DNA from: an uncultured Burkholderiales bacterium | Lineage (GTDB): Bacteria > Pseudomonadota > Gammaproteobacteria > Burkholderiales > Burkholderiaceae | Direction of reading: 5' to 3' | Assembly (NCBI GenBank): GCA_946480465.1 | Contig: CAMLJY010000023.1 | Span: 18,954-82,953, forward strand | DNA length: 64,000 bases | Shown here: positions 8,179-16,550 of the stretch, in pieces | How the letters are laid out: every line of letters starts with the position of its first letter | Numbering within the stretch: the stretch's first letter is position 1 | Translations under genes and position numbers: made by a program | The notes under the pieces: model-generated | What the model saw: only the letters and a program-made list of their open reading frames with translations | The model's database searches: none | Told to the model about the DNA's origin: nothing

Positions 8179-8880
8179 GTGGCCGCGCTGCTCGACGAAC
8201 CCCGCTGGGCCCCGGCCGCGCAGGCGCTGGTGGACGGCTGCATCGACCTGCGCGACGACGAGGATCGGGTGGCGTTGCTGGCAGCCGTGTGCGAGGGCCT
8301 GGGCGACGAGCTGTACCCGGCCTTCCTGCGCGTGCTGTGGATCGTCGGCCGGCATGGCGACCATGCCGCGTGCGCGGCGGTGGCCGGCGCGCTGGTGCAT
8401 GCGCTGCGCACCGGCCGCCTGCCCAGAGGCCGCCGCGGCGCGTGGGGGCAGGGCGCCGCGCAGCACACCGGACCCAGCGCCTACGGCCGCGTGCGCAGCC
8501 TGGGACCGCTGGAGTACCTGTGCGCCTGGCATGCCCAGGCCGACCCGGTGCGCGCGCTGTCGTCCCCGCAGTTCCACCTGGCCGCCCGCGCCTTGATGGA
8601 CCTGGTGGCCGCCAGCCCCGACGCCCGCGCGCTGTACTGCGAGAAGCTGCTGGCCGACGCCGACGACCCGCTGCCCGGCGCACTGACCCGCCAGACCCGC
8701 GAGGCCCTGCGAGCCCTGGCCACCGCCTGGGCCGCCGGCGCCGCGCCCTTCGAGGCCTGCGCGCGCTTCACCCAGGCGCTGCCGGGGGCGGTGCCGCGGC
8801 CGGTGCCGCCGGTGCTGCAAACCGGCTCCGGGCCGGCGCCATGGCGTGCGGGCGCGCTGCTGCGGGGCGTGGGGGGATGA
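8179..8880 (+). CDS. Hypothetical helical protein, 233 residues
   Basis: Start is GTG at 8179 with GGAGAAAGGA just upstream. The protein is mostly alpha-helical, Ala/Leu-rich, with a recurring pattern of helical hairpins (ALVDGCIDLRDDEDRVALLAAVCEGLG; ALMDLVAASPDARALYCEKLLAD). No signal peptide or membrane helix. It closes the run of genes following the type III operon, and a chaperone or regulator for that system is possible, but no family is recognised. It converges with the minus-strand gene ending at 8947. Confidence 0.6.
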   Translation: MAALLDEPRWAPAAQALVDGCIDLRDDEDRVALLAAVCEGLGDELYPAFLRVLWIVGRHGDHAACAAVAGALVHALRTGRLPRGRRGAWGQGAAQHTGPSAYGRVRSLGPLEYLCAWHAQADPVRALSSPQFHLAARALMDLVAASPDARALYCEKLLADADDPLPGALTRQTREALRALATAWAAGAAPFEACARFTQALPGAVPRPVPPVLQTGSGPAPWRAGALLRGVGG

Positions 8881-8946
8881 GGTCCCCACCACGCGGCGTT
8901 CGAAAGGCCGGTGGCGACGACCATCACGCGGACGGTCGGCACGAGG

Positions 8947-10161
8947 TCAGGATGCCGTCAGTCCGGTGGGCGGCGCGGAGGCCGTGGCGGCCGTGGCGGC
9001 CGCGAAGCGATCCACGTTGCGCACGAGCGGCGCCAGGTCGTCCAGGTTGATCGATCCGCTGCACTTCAGGATCAGCCCGAGGTAGACGTAGCAGCACAAG
9101 AACAGCCATGCGTTGGAGGTGACGCTGTCGGCGTCGCTGAAGAAGCTGTTCAACCGGGATGGAACGTTGCCATGGACCGTGCCGTTGCGCGACGCGTAGA
9201 GGATGCACTGCAGTGGAAAGCGAACCCAGTGCAGGTCCCTGGGGAACAAGCCTCCGTTGGCGATCGTGTGATGCGCCCAGGCATTGCGCAGCCGCTGGCC
9301 CAGGGCATCGACGAGCCTCCTTGATTTCTCCGCGTCCTCGGCCGCGATGCCCATCGTCACGTCGACCTTGTCCGCCGTTTCCTTCGGATGGCACAGGGCC
9401 AGGTACTTCCTGGCAAAGCTCTCTTCGATCTCCTTGAACAGTTCCGGGTAGTGCTTCTTGAAGCTGCTGTAGGAAGGCGGGACGTGAATGGAACGCAGCG
9501 GCAGACCGCCATTGCCCGGCGCGTGCTGGGTGGCGGTGTGGATGCAATGCCCTTTCAGGATGTAGCTCGCCAGGAAGTGAAGCGTCTTGCGCGGAATGGC
9601 CTGCATCAGGCGGCGAAGCAGCTGTTCGACCGTCACTCCGCTGCTGGTGGCGTCTTCCCTTGCGCCGGGATGGATCTCGTGGTGAAGCAGACCCGCAATG
9701 CGCGACGCTGCATGCTCGATGCTCTTGCTGTCGGTCAGCACGGCCCCGGGTGACTGCGCATCGTGCAGGTAGAGATCGTTGTACGCGCTGTTGGTGGCCG
9801 ACCAGGTGAGGCTGAAAGCCAGGTCCGGCCGTGCGGGCAGTTGGCCGTAAGCGTCCAGGAGCATGGTCGCCACCACGTAGGGTTGGCGTCCGTTGACGGC
9901 GGGATCCCACAGCGGCGACGTCAGGTATTCAAAGGAGTGGTACCAGCGGTGCCGCGGGTGCTCGCACGGAAGGAACTGGCGCCTGTGGGTGTCCGGGTCG
10001 TAATTGCTCACCAGGCGGTAGAGCAACTGCTGCTTCTTGGCGTTCTCGTCCGGCGTCCTGTCTTGTGGCAATTCGTCGCTCCCTTCGAGGTTCTCCGCTC
10101 GTGCGGCAGAGGCATTCTCAGGTCTATCCGACGCTGCGCCTCGCCACGGTGGGCGCCACAC
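8947..10161 (-). CDS. HEPN-motif protein of unknown function
   Basis: A 404-residue soluble protein with lower GC and more varied codons than its neighbours, which suggests transfer. Near the C-terminus, YASRNGTVHGN (Arg325-Asn-Gly-Thr-Val-His330) fits the Rx4H motif of HEPN-domain ribonucleases, with the usual Asn after Arg; a second Arg-Asn-Ala-Trp-Ala-His occurs at 292-297. HEPN proteins are often toxins or phage-defence effectors. The GTG start at 10161 has no good ribosome binding site; TTG at 10071, behind AGGGAG, is an attractive alternative. It follows the beta-lactamase-like gene by 52 bases on the same strand. The function is inferred from one motif. Confidence 0.6.
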   Translation of the reverse strand: MWRPPWRGAASDRPENASAARAENLEGSDELPQDRTPDENAKKQQLLYRLVSNYDPDTHRRQFLPCEHPRHRWYHSFEYLTSPLWDPAVNGRQPYVVATMLLDAYGQLPARPDLAFSLTWSATNSAYNDLYLHDAQSPGAVLTDSKSIEHAASRIAGLLHHEIHPGAREDATSSGVTVEQLLRRLMQAIPRKTLHFLASYILKGHCIHTATQHAPGNGGLPLRSIHVPPSYSSFKKHYPELFKEIEESFARKYLALCHPKETADKVDVTMGIAAEDAEKSRRLVDALGQRLRNAWAHHTIANGGLFPRDLHWVRFPLQCILYASRNGTVHGNVPSRLNSFFSDADSVTSNAWLFLCCYVYLGLILKCSGSINLDDLAPLVRNVDRFAAATAATASAPPTGLTAS

Positions 10162-10213
10162 CGATGCGCGTTAACGCTGCCGTTGTGCCGACCTTGCTGC
10201 GGCCGATCCGCCG

Positions 10214-11302
10214 TCAATAACGCAGCATGTTCAACCTGAACACCCGGTGCTCATCCGGCAGGACGGCATGGGCAATGGGCTCGGACAAGGCCAGGCCGCG
10301 GTCGCTGTTGGTGAGCAGGACGAAGCCGGTGCCGCTGGCCGGGTCGGCCATGACGAATGCGCGGTAGCCGGGGTTGTTGCCCCATTGCCAAAGGTACTGG
10401 CGGGAGCCGACGCTTTCGATGCCCCAGCCGTTGCCCCAGCTCAAGCGCAGGCGCGGGTCGACGGCGACCGGGGCGTCGGTGATCAGGCCCAGCAGCCGCT
10501 CGTCGGCCAGCACCGCGGCGAGGAATCGGCCGTAGTCCTGCGCGGTGGTGTACAGCGTGGCGGCCGCCACCGGCATCCTGAAGGGCCGGGCCGGCAAGGG
10601 CGTGCCGGACGAGGTGCCGGGCAGCACCGCGCCTTCGAATTGCTTCTCCCACACGAAGCTGGTGCGGCCCATGCCCAGCGGCCGGAAGACCTGCTCGGCC
10701 ATGTGGCGGTCGAGGCTGCTGCCGGTCACGGCCTCCAGCGCGCGCTGCAGCAACACGTAGGCCTCGCCCGAGTACTGCCATCGAGCACCGGGCTCGGCGG
10801 TGAAGCTCAGTGGCCCGCGTGACCAGTTGGGCAGTCCGGAGCTGTGGTTCAGCGCCATGCGCACGGTGACGGATGCCAGCTGTGCATCCTTGACCTGTTC
10901 GGTCTTGGTGTCCGCGGGCAGGGCGAACGGATCGAAGCGGCGCTGGTAGCCGCCGGGCAGGTAACTCAGTATCGGAGCGTCAAGCGACATGCGGCCCTGT
11001 TCCACCAGCTTCAGCACCGCATAGGCGAACACGGGCTTGCTGAGCGAGGCGGCCTGGAACACGTTGTCCGGGTGCGGCGGCTGCACCAGTTCGCAGTGGC
11101 CGGTGGCGGTCTCCACCGTGTCGAGCACGCGCGCCTTCACGGTGGCGACCACCGCCCCGCAGATGCCGTAGCGGTGCGCCGTTTGGGACAGCACCGTGCG
11201 CAGGCCCTCCGGCGTGGATGCGGCCGTGTCGTTCGTGGCGCATCCCGGCAGCAGGGTGCTGGCGCAGGCCAGCAGCGCCAGGCAAAAGGGGCGTCGTTGC
11301 AT
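10214..11302 (-). CDS. Beta-lactamase-fold serine hydrolase lipoprotein (class C/esterase type)
   Basis: A 362-residue exported protein with a lipobox (STLLPGC), so probably a membrane lipoprotein. The penicillin-binding fold motifs are SxxK in AASLSKPVFAY, Tyr-Ser-Gly in WQYSGEAYVLL and a modified third motif in WQWGNNPGYRAF. It resembles class C beta-lactamases, peptidases and esterases of this fold; substrate cannot be read from the sequence. ATG at 11302 was chosen because GGAGG precedes it and it gives a proper signal peptide. It lies 134 bases downstream of the tyrosinase operon on the same strand. Confidence 0.85.
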   Translation of the reverse strand: MQRRPFCLALLACASTLLPGCATNDTAASTPEGLRTVLSQTAHRYGICGAVVATVKARVLDTVETATGHCELVQPPHPDNVFQAASLSKPVFAYAVLKLVEQGRMSLDAPILSYLPGGYQRRFDPFALPADTKTEQVKDAQLASVTVRMALNHSSGLPNWSRGPLSFTAEPGARWQYSGEAYVLLQRALEAVTGSSLDRHMAEQVFRPLGMGRTSFVWEKQFEGAVLPGTSSGTPLPARPFRMPVAAATLYTTAQDYGRFLAAVLADERLLGLITDAPVAVDPRLRLSWGNGWGIESVGSRQYLWQWGNNPGYRAFVMADPASGTGFVLLTNSDRGLALSEPIAHAVLPDEHRVFRLNMLRY

Positions 11303-11436
11303 GTCCTCGGTTCCTCCGTCGACCATGTCTTGAAGGAGGCGATTCTGCAGGGGGCCGTCTGGTGCCGGCATTCATGGAGTGCGCGGCAGTCAATGGCACG
11401 GCGCAGGCCGCAGCGGGACGCGACCGGAAGGGTCGA

Positions 11437-11985
11437 CTACCCGAAGGTGTCAGCCCAGAGGCTCATTCGCTCGATGGAGATGGCCGCGCCGTCCGGCATG
11501 GGCCGGTGCGGGCGGATGGCCAAGGCGAGCCGGCCGGCCCGGCTGCGCATGGCGCGCAGCAGCAGCGCCGCGTGGTCCGTGATGTCCAGCTGGCCGTGCA
11601 GGCCATCGCCCACCCCGGGCGCGCTGGCGCGCCGCAGCCCGTACAGGCCCGTGCTGGCCAGCAAGGTATCGGCCGCTTCATGGCCCGTCTGCGGCTCGGC
11701 CTGCCGCAGGAAGACCCGCAGTACGGTGGCGTCGTTCGTGCCGCGCACGTGTTCCAGCGCCACATGCATGCGAATGGTGGGGCTGGGGCCGCCGCCGGCG
11801 GGCAGCGTTCCAGCCCACTCGGCCACGGCCGCGGCCGCGGGCTCGGGTGTCAGGCTCAGTTCGATGCCTTCGCCCTGCACCACGATGTTCTTGCCGCTGG
11901 AGGCCAGCAGCACCGGTGCCCTGGGCGCGGCCGCGCGGCCCGCGGGCGTCATGCGGGGGCCGGGGCTGGGGGGCTGATTGCTCAT
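11437..11985 (-). CDS. Free-standing homologue of the tyrosinase C-terminal domain
   Basis: A 182-residue protein whose second half lines up with the last ~125 residues of the tyrosinase encoded at 12821-14434. Shared features include the sequences GTNDATVLRVFL versus GKLDATVLGVYI, TGLYGLRRAS versus VGLFGLRRAS, and AISIERMSLW versus AIEVGRVSLY. In polyphenol oxidases this KFDV-like C-terminal domain covers the copper site of the inactive enzyme. A separate copy could act as an inhibitor, chaperone or copper carrier (inference). The start at 11985 has GGAG eight bases before it. It is last in the three-gene tyrosinase operon, 58 bases after the DUF2182 gene. No signal peptide. Confidence 0.75.
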   Translation of the reverse strand: MSNQPPSPGPRMTPAGRAAAPRAPVLLASSGKNIVVQGEGIELSLTPEPAAAAVAEWAGTLPAGGGPSPTIRMHVALEHVRGTNDATVLRVFLRQAEPQTGHEAADTLLASTGLYGLRRASAPGVGDGLHGQLDITDHAALLLRAMRSRAGRLALAIRPHRPMPDGAAISIERMSLWADTFG

Positions 11986-12043
11986 CGCGGACGCTCCATC
12001 CACATGCCGTCGGGTTCAGTGCAGGGCAGGGTGCCATGCAGTC

Positions 12044-12796
12044 TCATGCGAGTGGCGTTCCCTGCTTGCGCCATGCCCATTCGCGCCGCAGCCACAGCGA
12101 AACCGGCTTCAGCCCACGCAGCCTCCACGCCGGCGGCCGCGGGGGATCCAGGCGCTCGCTGAACATGAGGACCGCCGCGGCCATCATGCCCGCCACGTGC
12201 CCTTGCGGCAGCAGCAGCACCAGCAGCATCAATGCCCAGCAGCTGCCGACGCACCACAGGCCATGCCGCAGCCCCAGGGCCAGCGCATCTCGCGCCGCCC
12301 GCCAGCCGAAGGCGGCCAGCGGGGGATGCGCGTGGCAGCGGTTGAGGCAGCGCTGCTTGGCCGGGGACACCTGCCAAACCAGGGCCAGCACCGCTGCGGC
12401 GGCGAGGGCGGGCAGGTGGAGATCGGTGGCCGCATTGCGCACCAGCATTTCAATGGCCTTCATGGTCCAGCCCGCCATCAGCCAGAGGGCGCCATAGCCG
12501 CCCAGGAACAGGGCGATGGCGCGCCATCGCTCCCGGGCGAAGGTGCTGAGCCAGATGTGGCCCACGGCCGGAATGCTCATGGGCAGCATCATCGCCACGA
12601 CCATCAGCATCCATCCCAGGCCGGCGGAGACGAGCCAGTCCGGCGTCAACCAGGCGGCGCTGCCGGAACTGCACAGGGATGCCGGCAGCGCCTCGCCCGA
12701 CCAGGCCGGCCAGGCGAGCATGAGGATCCACGCGGCCATGCTGGCACCCAGCACGTGGAAGCGCAGCCGTGCGGCCAGTTGCCTGTCGTGGACCAT
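12044..12796 (-). CDS. DUF2182 metal-binding-type membrane protein
   Basis: A 250-residue polytopic membrane protein with about six helices. It has the DUF2182 hallmarks: a Met-rich motif MVVAMMLPMSIPAVGH and the CxxxC-type loop SPAKQRCLNRCHAHPP followed by a Trp-Cys-Val-Gly-Ser-Cys-Trp helix. Met, His and Cys in membrane loops are typical of copper or other metal handling. It sits between the tyrosinase gene (24 bases upstream) and its C-terminal-domain homologue, so delivering copper to the tyrosinase is a plausible but unproven role. Confidence 0.8.
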   Translation of the reverse strand: MVHDRQLAARLRFHVLGASMAAWILMLAWPAWSGEALPASLCSSGSAAWLTPDWLVSAGLGWMLMVVAMMLPMSIPAVGHIWLSTFARERWRAIALFLGGYGALWLMAGWTMKAIEMLVRNAATDLHLPALAAAAVLALVWQVSPAKQRCLNRCHAHPPLAAFGWRAARDALALGLRHGLWCVGSCWALMLLVLLLPQGHVAGMMAAAVLMFSERLDPPRPPAWRLRGLKPVSLWLRREWAWRKQGTPLA

Positions 12797-12820
12797 GGCG
12801 GGCGGTGCCTCCGAGCTGCC

Positions 12821-14434
12821 TCAGTACGACTGCCGATAGAGGCTGACGCGGCCCACCTCGATCGCAGCCTCGCCAGGAAGCGCCTGCCGCGGAATCAGGC
12901 TGACCTGGATGGCCTCGTCCGACAGCCTGTCCTGCAGGTGCAATTGGTCCACGAAGCCGGACACGTCCAGGATGAAGCTGAGGCCGGTGCCGCCATGGGC
13001 GCCATCCTTCACGCTGGCGCGCCGCAGGCCGAAGAGCCCCACGTCGCCCACGTGCCGTGCGCTGCGCTCGGCCTGGGCGGCGCCGGCAGGCAGGTTGATG
13101 TAGACCCCGAGCACGGTCGCATCCAGCTTGCCCGTCACGTTCTCGAGCTTCAGGTAGACGTTGTCCGGCAGGGGCACGGCGGATGACGGGCCGAGGCTGG
13201 CCGCCAGCAGCTTGCGGTTGCTCGCGTCCAGCCGCACGGGGATGGGCGACGTGCCGCTTCCCGCCACCCGCACCGTACCCGCGCTGGCGCCCAGCAGTTC
13301 GGCGGGCCTCTTGGCGCGGAGCTTGGCGAAGTCGGGTGCGGCATTGGCCACCCCCAGGCTCTGCAGGCGCTGCGTCAGCCGCACCGCGGCGGACGGGTTC
13401 TGGTCGCTGAGTTCCTGGTAGGTGTAGTTGAGCCCGGTGAGGCTCTTCACGTCATTGGGCGTGTAGGTCCACGATTCGCCGCCCGGCATGGGCATCACGA
13501 ATGCCTGCGCCGGACCCTTGAGCCAGTCTGATTCGCCGGGGTTGGCATTGCCTGCGGCATTCCAGACCGCCCACAGCCGGTCGATGTTGGCATGGTGCAG
13601 GTAGAAGACGGGGTCGAGGGCCGCCGTGCCGGGGTCGGCCATCAGCCCGTAGTTGCTGTTGCTGATCTGGCCGCCGGTGTAGACGTGCACCAGGTCGTGG
13701 GGGTTGCTCTCCATGTTCCCGTGCGTGTTGCCGTTGTGCGAGAACCCGGTGTCCGGCCCACCGAACCCGGGCGGCGGGGTCGAGGGGTCGGTGCCCGTGT
13801 ACAGGTCATTGCTCATGCAGGCGGACGAGACGTCGCCATAGCTCCAGTTGGGGTCGGCCGGATGGGTCTCGGCCCAGGCCACGGTGGGGATGTAGACCTT
13901 GCCGTTGCCGTCCGGGCCGTAGCGCATGGCCACGTACAGGGGATTGGCCGAGCCGTCGGGCAGGGTCTTCTGGCCGAATGCCGGCGGCATCACGGCCTGC
14001 ACGCCCTGCGCGCCGCCGAAGTAGTTCCAGTACGGCAGCGCCCAGGTGCTGGGGCCGCCCAGGCTCAGGATGTCCGCGCGCAGCTGCGCTTCCAGGGCCA
14101 TCAGGTAGCCGCGGTGCCAGGGCAGGAAGTACCAGCTGCCATGCTGGCATTGGTTCCAGTACTTGTCCTGCGTGGCTTGATTGGGCAGCGGCGTGGCCGG
14201 CACGGCCGGGGGGCTGGTGATGTCGCCCCACGCCGGAAAGGCCGGCGGGTTGGGATACCAGGGGTTGGCGGGATTGACGTATTCACCATGGATGGCCGCA
14301 AAGAACCACCAGCTGGCGGGATCGTCCAGCGCCCGCTGCATCATCTTCCCCACGCCCCTGGCGTACCAGAGCAGGTCTTGATTGCTGAAGTCGCCGCCTG
14401 AATTCCAGGCGTTGTTGCGAACGAGGGTGGCCAT
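12821..14434 (-). CDS. Tyrosinase/polyphenol oxidase with C-terminal shielding domain
   Basis: Type-3 copper enzyme oxidising phenols and catechols, 537 residues. Copper A ligands are His49 (FAAIHGEY), His98 and His107 (CQHGSWYFLPWHRGYL); Cys96 two residues before His98 matches the Cys-His thioether bridge of fungal tyrosinases. Copper B ligands are His246 and His250 (NPHDLVHVYTGG) and the His280-His281 pair (DPVFYLHHANIDRLW). Residues from about 410 to the end form a KFDV-like beta domain that usually blocks the active site until removed. No signal peptide is evident. First gene of an operon with the DUF2182 protein and a separate domain homologue. Confidence 0.93.
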   Translation of the reverse strand: MATLVRNNAWNSGGDFSNQDLLWYARGVGKMMQRALDDPASWWFFAAIHGEYVNPANPWYPNPPAFPAWGDITSPPAVPATPLPNQATQDKYWNQCQHGSWYFLPWHRGYLMALEAQLRADILSLGGPSTWALPYWNYFGGAQGVQAVMPPAFGQKTLPDGSANPLYVAMRYGPDGNGKVYIPTVAWAETHPADPNWSYGDVSSACMSNDLYTGTDPSTPPPGFGGPDTGFSHNGNTHGNMESNPHDLVHVYTGGQISNSNYGLMADPGTAALDPVFYLHHANIDRLWAVWNAAGNANPGESDWLKGPAQAFVMPMPGGESWTYTPNDVKSLTGLNYTYQELSDQNPSAAVRLTQRLQSLGVANAAPDFAKLRAKRPAELLGASAGTVRVAGSGTSPIPVRLDASNRKLLAASLGPSSAVPLPDNVYLKLENVTGKLDATVLGVYINLPAGAAQAERSARHVGDVGLFGLRRASVKDGAHGGTGLSFILDVSGFVDQLHLQDRLSDEAIQVSLIPRQALPGEAAIEVGRVSLYRQSY

Positions 14435-14759
14435 CTGAATCTCTCCCTGTCAGTCATTCGAAAGTGGCCGAGCCGCAAGCACGGCATGGAGCCTGGGCCG
14501 GGCGTGAGGGCCCCAGCAGGGAACTGTGATTGCACGATGGACCGCCGCTGGAGCCGCAGCCAGGATGACTCACGTGGCCGCTGATCTCAAGCGTCATTTT
14601 TCGCCGCGGCACAAGGGCTTGCATGGGTTGTGCATACGCACTTTGGGGTCTAGGAGCCTGCGCGGCAGCGATCGGGGCCCGCGCCGGCTCCTAGGGCCGG
14701 CGAGGCCGCGGTTCCGGCCGGCGGCTGTCCGTCCCCGATGCCCTTCCGCGCCGCGGGCA
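14435..14759. other. Intergenic region between the tyrosinase start and the caspase operon end
   Basis: 325 bases with no convincing gene. It holds the promoter of the minus-strand tyrosinase operon and, at 14650-14694, a hairpin that probably ends the minus-strand transcript from the caspase operon. It is less GC-rich near 14570-14650. Confidence 0.5.
14650..14694 (-). terminator. Long imperfect hairpin downstream of the caspase operon
   Basis: Arms CTAGGAGCCTGCGCGG and CCGCGCCGGCTCCTAG pair over 16 bp with one mismatch, loop about 13 bases. It lies 66 bases after the stop at 14760. No T-run follows, so it may stall or stabilise the transcript rather than act as a classical terminator. Confidence 0.45.
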
Positions 14760-16550
14760 TCAACGCGGGCGGGTGGTCTTCTCGGCCAGCCGCAGCACCG
14801 CCTTGAGGTCGGCGGCGACGCTGGTCCAGGTCGCGTTGCGCGACGCCAGCCAGTCGACGAAGACCTGCAGTGGTGGCATCCCGCGTTCGTCGCGCCACTG
14901 CTGCTGCGCCGAGCGCAGCGCCATCAGCAGCGAGCGCTGCAGCGGCGTCAGCTGGGCCGCCTCGTCGGGCTGCTGCTTCAGGCGGCGCACGACCTCGTCC
15001 CAGTCGTGCTGCTCGAGCAGGAACTCGACCGCGGCCTGCGCTGCGTCGCGCAGGGTCGGTGGCTTGGCGCCGCCGAACAGCCTGCCGAACAGCCCAGAGC
15101 CGGAGACGCGGGTCCAGAGCTTCTGCGCCGCGGCACCGATCTCGAGCGCGCCGCTGGCGATGCGCCCGGCGGTGCCGCCCCCCTCGCCGCCGTTCTTGCG
15201 CAGCACGCGCGCCTGGCGGCGCAGCATGTCGATCGTCGGTGGCCCGCTCGGCGCGGCCGGCGGCGGGCCCGCGGCCGTTGACGGTGGGACGATGGCCGAC
15301 ATCTCGGCCGGCTCGGGCAGCGGCAGATCCTCCCAGGTCAGCCACAGGGCCGACCCGACGACGCAGGTCGCCAGCGCGAACGGCCGCCGCGCCGCGAGCG
15401 CGGCGCTGCCGCCGGCGGCTGGCGACGACACCGCGGCCATCAGGTAGGCCCACGACAGCCGCAGCATCGGCGGCTGCCGCACCGCCTCGAGCAGTTCCGC
15501 GAGCCCGGCGGCCGGCCGGCCGCGCAGCTGGTCGACCCGCAGGCGCAGCGCGAGCACGTCGGGGTGGTCGGCGCCGACCAGACCGCCGGTGTTGCCGACG
15601 ACGTGGGCGATCCGCTCCAGGTTCGGCTTGGCATCGAGCAGCAGCAGGTGCGCGGCGACGAGTCCCATCATCGGGTTCTCGAACTTGCCCATCAGCAGCT
15701 CGTCCATCACCGGGCCCGCGACGATGTTGTGGCCACCGGCCAGCGCCTGCCGCGCGACCTCCAGCACGCGCAGGTCGTGGCGGTCGGCGATGAAGGGCGC
15801 GCCGGGGCGGTCGAGCACGATCGCCGCGTCGTCGAGGTGGAAGCGCCGCGGGCCCCCGTCCACCGCCGGTCCGAGGTTCACGAAGAGCTGGGTCGACCAG
15901 CCGGCGCTGGCGACCAGCGGCACGCAGTGGTCGGGCCGGCCGGGCACCGGCACCGAGACGACCCAGCCGCCGGGGTCGACCTCGGCCTCGACCAGCAGCC
16001 AGCCGGTGCGTGCGTCGAGCGCGCCGGCGTCGGCGAGCAGCAGGCGATGGTCGCCCGCCGCATCAACCAGTGCCATGCCCTGCCAGGCCTGCGCGTAGGC
16101 GGCCAGCGCTTCGTCGTCGAGCGCCGCGCCCGCCATGGCGGGATCGCGGAACACCAGCACCAGCCGTGCGCCGCTGCCGAGCGAAAGGCGCGGGTGGTCG
16201 CTGCGCGACATTGCCTCGGCAGCACCCTCGTGCACGTCCGCATGCGTGGACGTCCGCGCCAGCGGGATCGGCGACGCGAACACGGGCGCCTCGACCGGGA
16301 TCGTCGTGCCCGCGGTGTCGTCGTCGTCGAGCGCGAACAGCACCTCGTTCTGCAGCTCGCCGACTTTGGCCTTGGCGCGGTAGATGCCGGGCGGCACGGT
16401 CGCGAAGACGCGGCCGATGCCGCGGGCGACGACGCCGAAGCCGCTGTCGACGATGAAGACCTCGGCGGCGGCGTCGGACGCGGCCACCGTCACCGGCAGC
16501 GCTGCCGGGGCGGGCGTGAGGGTGGGGGCGGGTGCGTCAGAGTTCGACAT
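14760..16550 (-). CDS. Unrecognised 596-residue protein of the caspase operon
   Basis: No family recognised. The start at 16550 overlaps the end of the caspase gene by 14 bases, so the two are translationally coupled. Residues about 15-80 form a small beta-sandwich-like module (AEVFIVDSGFGVV ... VPPGIYRAKAKV) that resembles the tail of the neighbouring caspase. The middle (about 220-430) is mixed alpha/beta with helical repeats; about 430-470 is a Pro-rich linker; the C-terminus is helical (FLLEQHDWDEVVRRLKQQ). No signal peptide or membrane helix. A scaffold or substrate of the caspase is a possible role (inference). Confidence 0.75.
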   Translation of the reverse strand: MSNSDAPAPTLTPAPAALPVTVAASDAAAEVFIVDSGFGVVARGIGRVFATVPPGIYRAKAKVGELQNEVLFALDDDDTAGTTIPVEAPVFASPIPLARTSTHADVHEGAAEAMSRSDHPRLSLGSGARLVLVFRDPAMAGAALDDEALAAYAQAWQGMALVDAAGDHRLLLADAGALDARTGWLLVEAEVDPGGWVVSVPVPGRPDHCVPLVASAGWSTQLFVNLGPAVDGGPRRFHLDDAAIVLDRPGAPFIADRHDLRVLEVARQALAGGHNIVAGPVMDELLMGKFENPMMGLVAAHLLLLDAKPNLERIAHVVGNTGGLVGADHPDVLALRLRVDQLRGRPAAGLAELLEAVRQPPMLRLSWAYLMAAVSSPAAGGSAALAARRPFALATCVVGSALWLTWEDLPLPEPAEMSAIVPPSTAAGPPPAAPSGPPTIDMLRRQARVLRKNGGEGGGTAGRIASGALEIGAAAQKLWTRVSGSGLFGRLFGGAKPPTLRDAAQAAVEFLLEQHDWDEVVRRLKQQPDEAAQLTPLQRSLLMALRSAQQQWRDERGMPPLQVFVDWLASRNATWTSVAADLKAVLRLAEKTTRPR

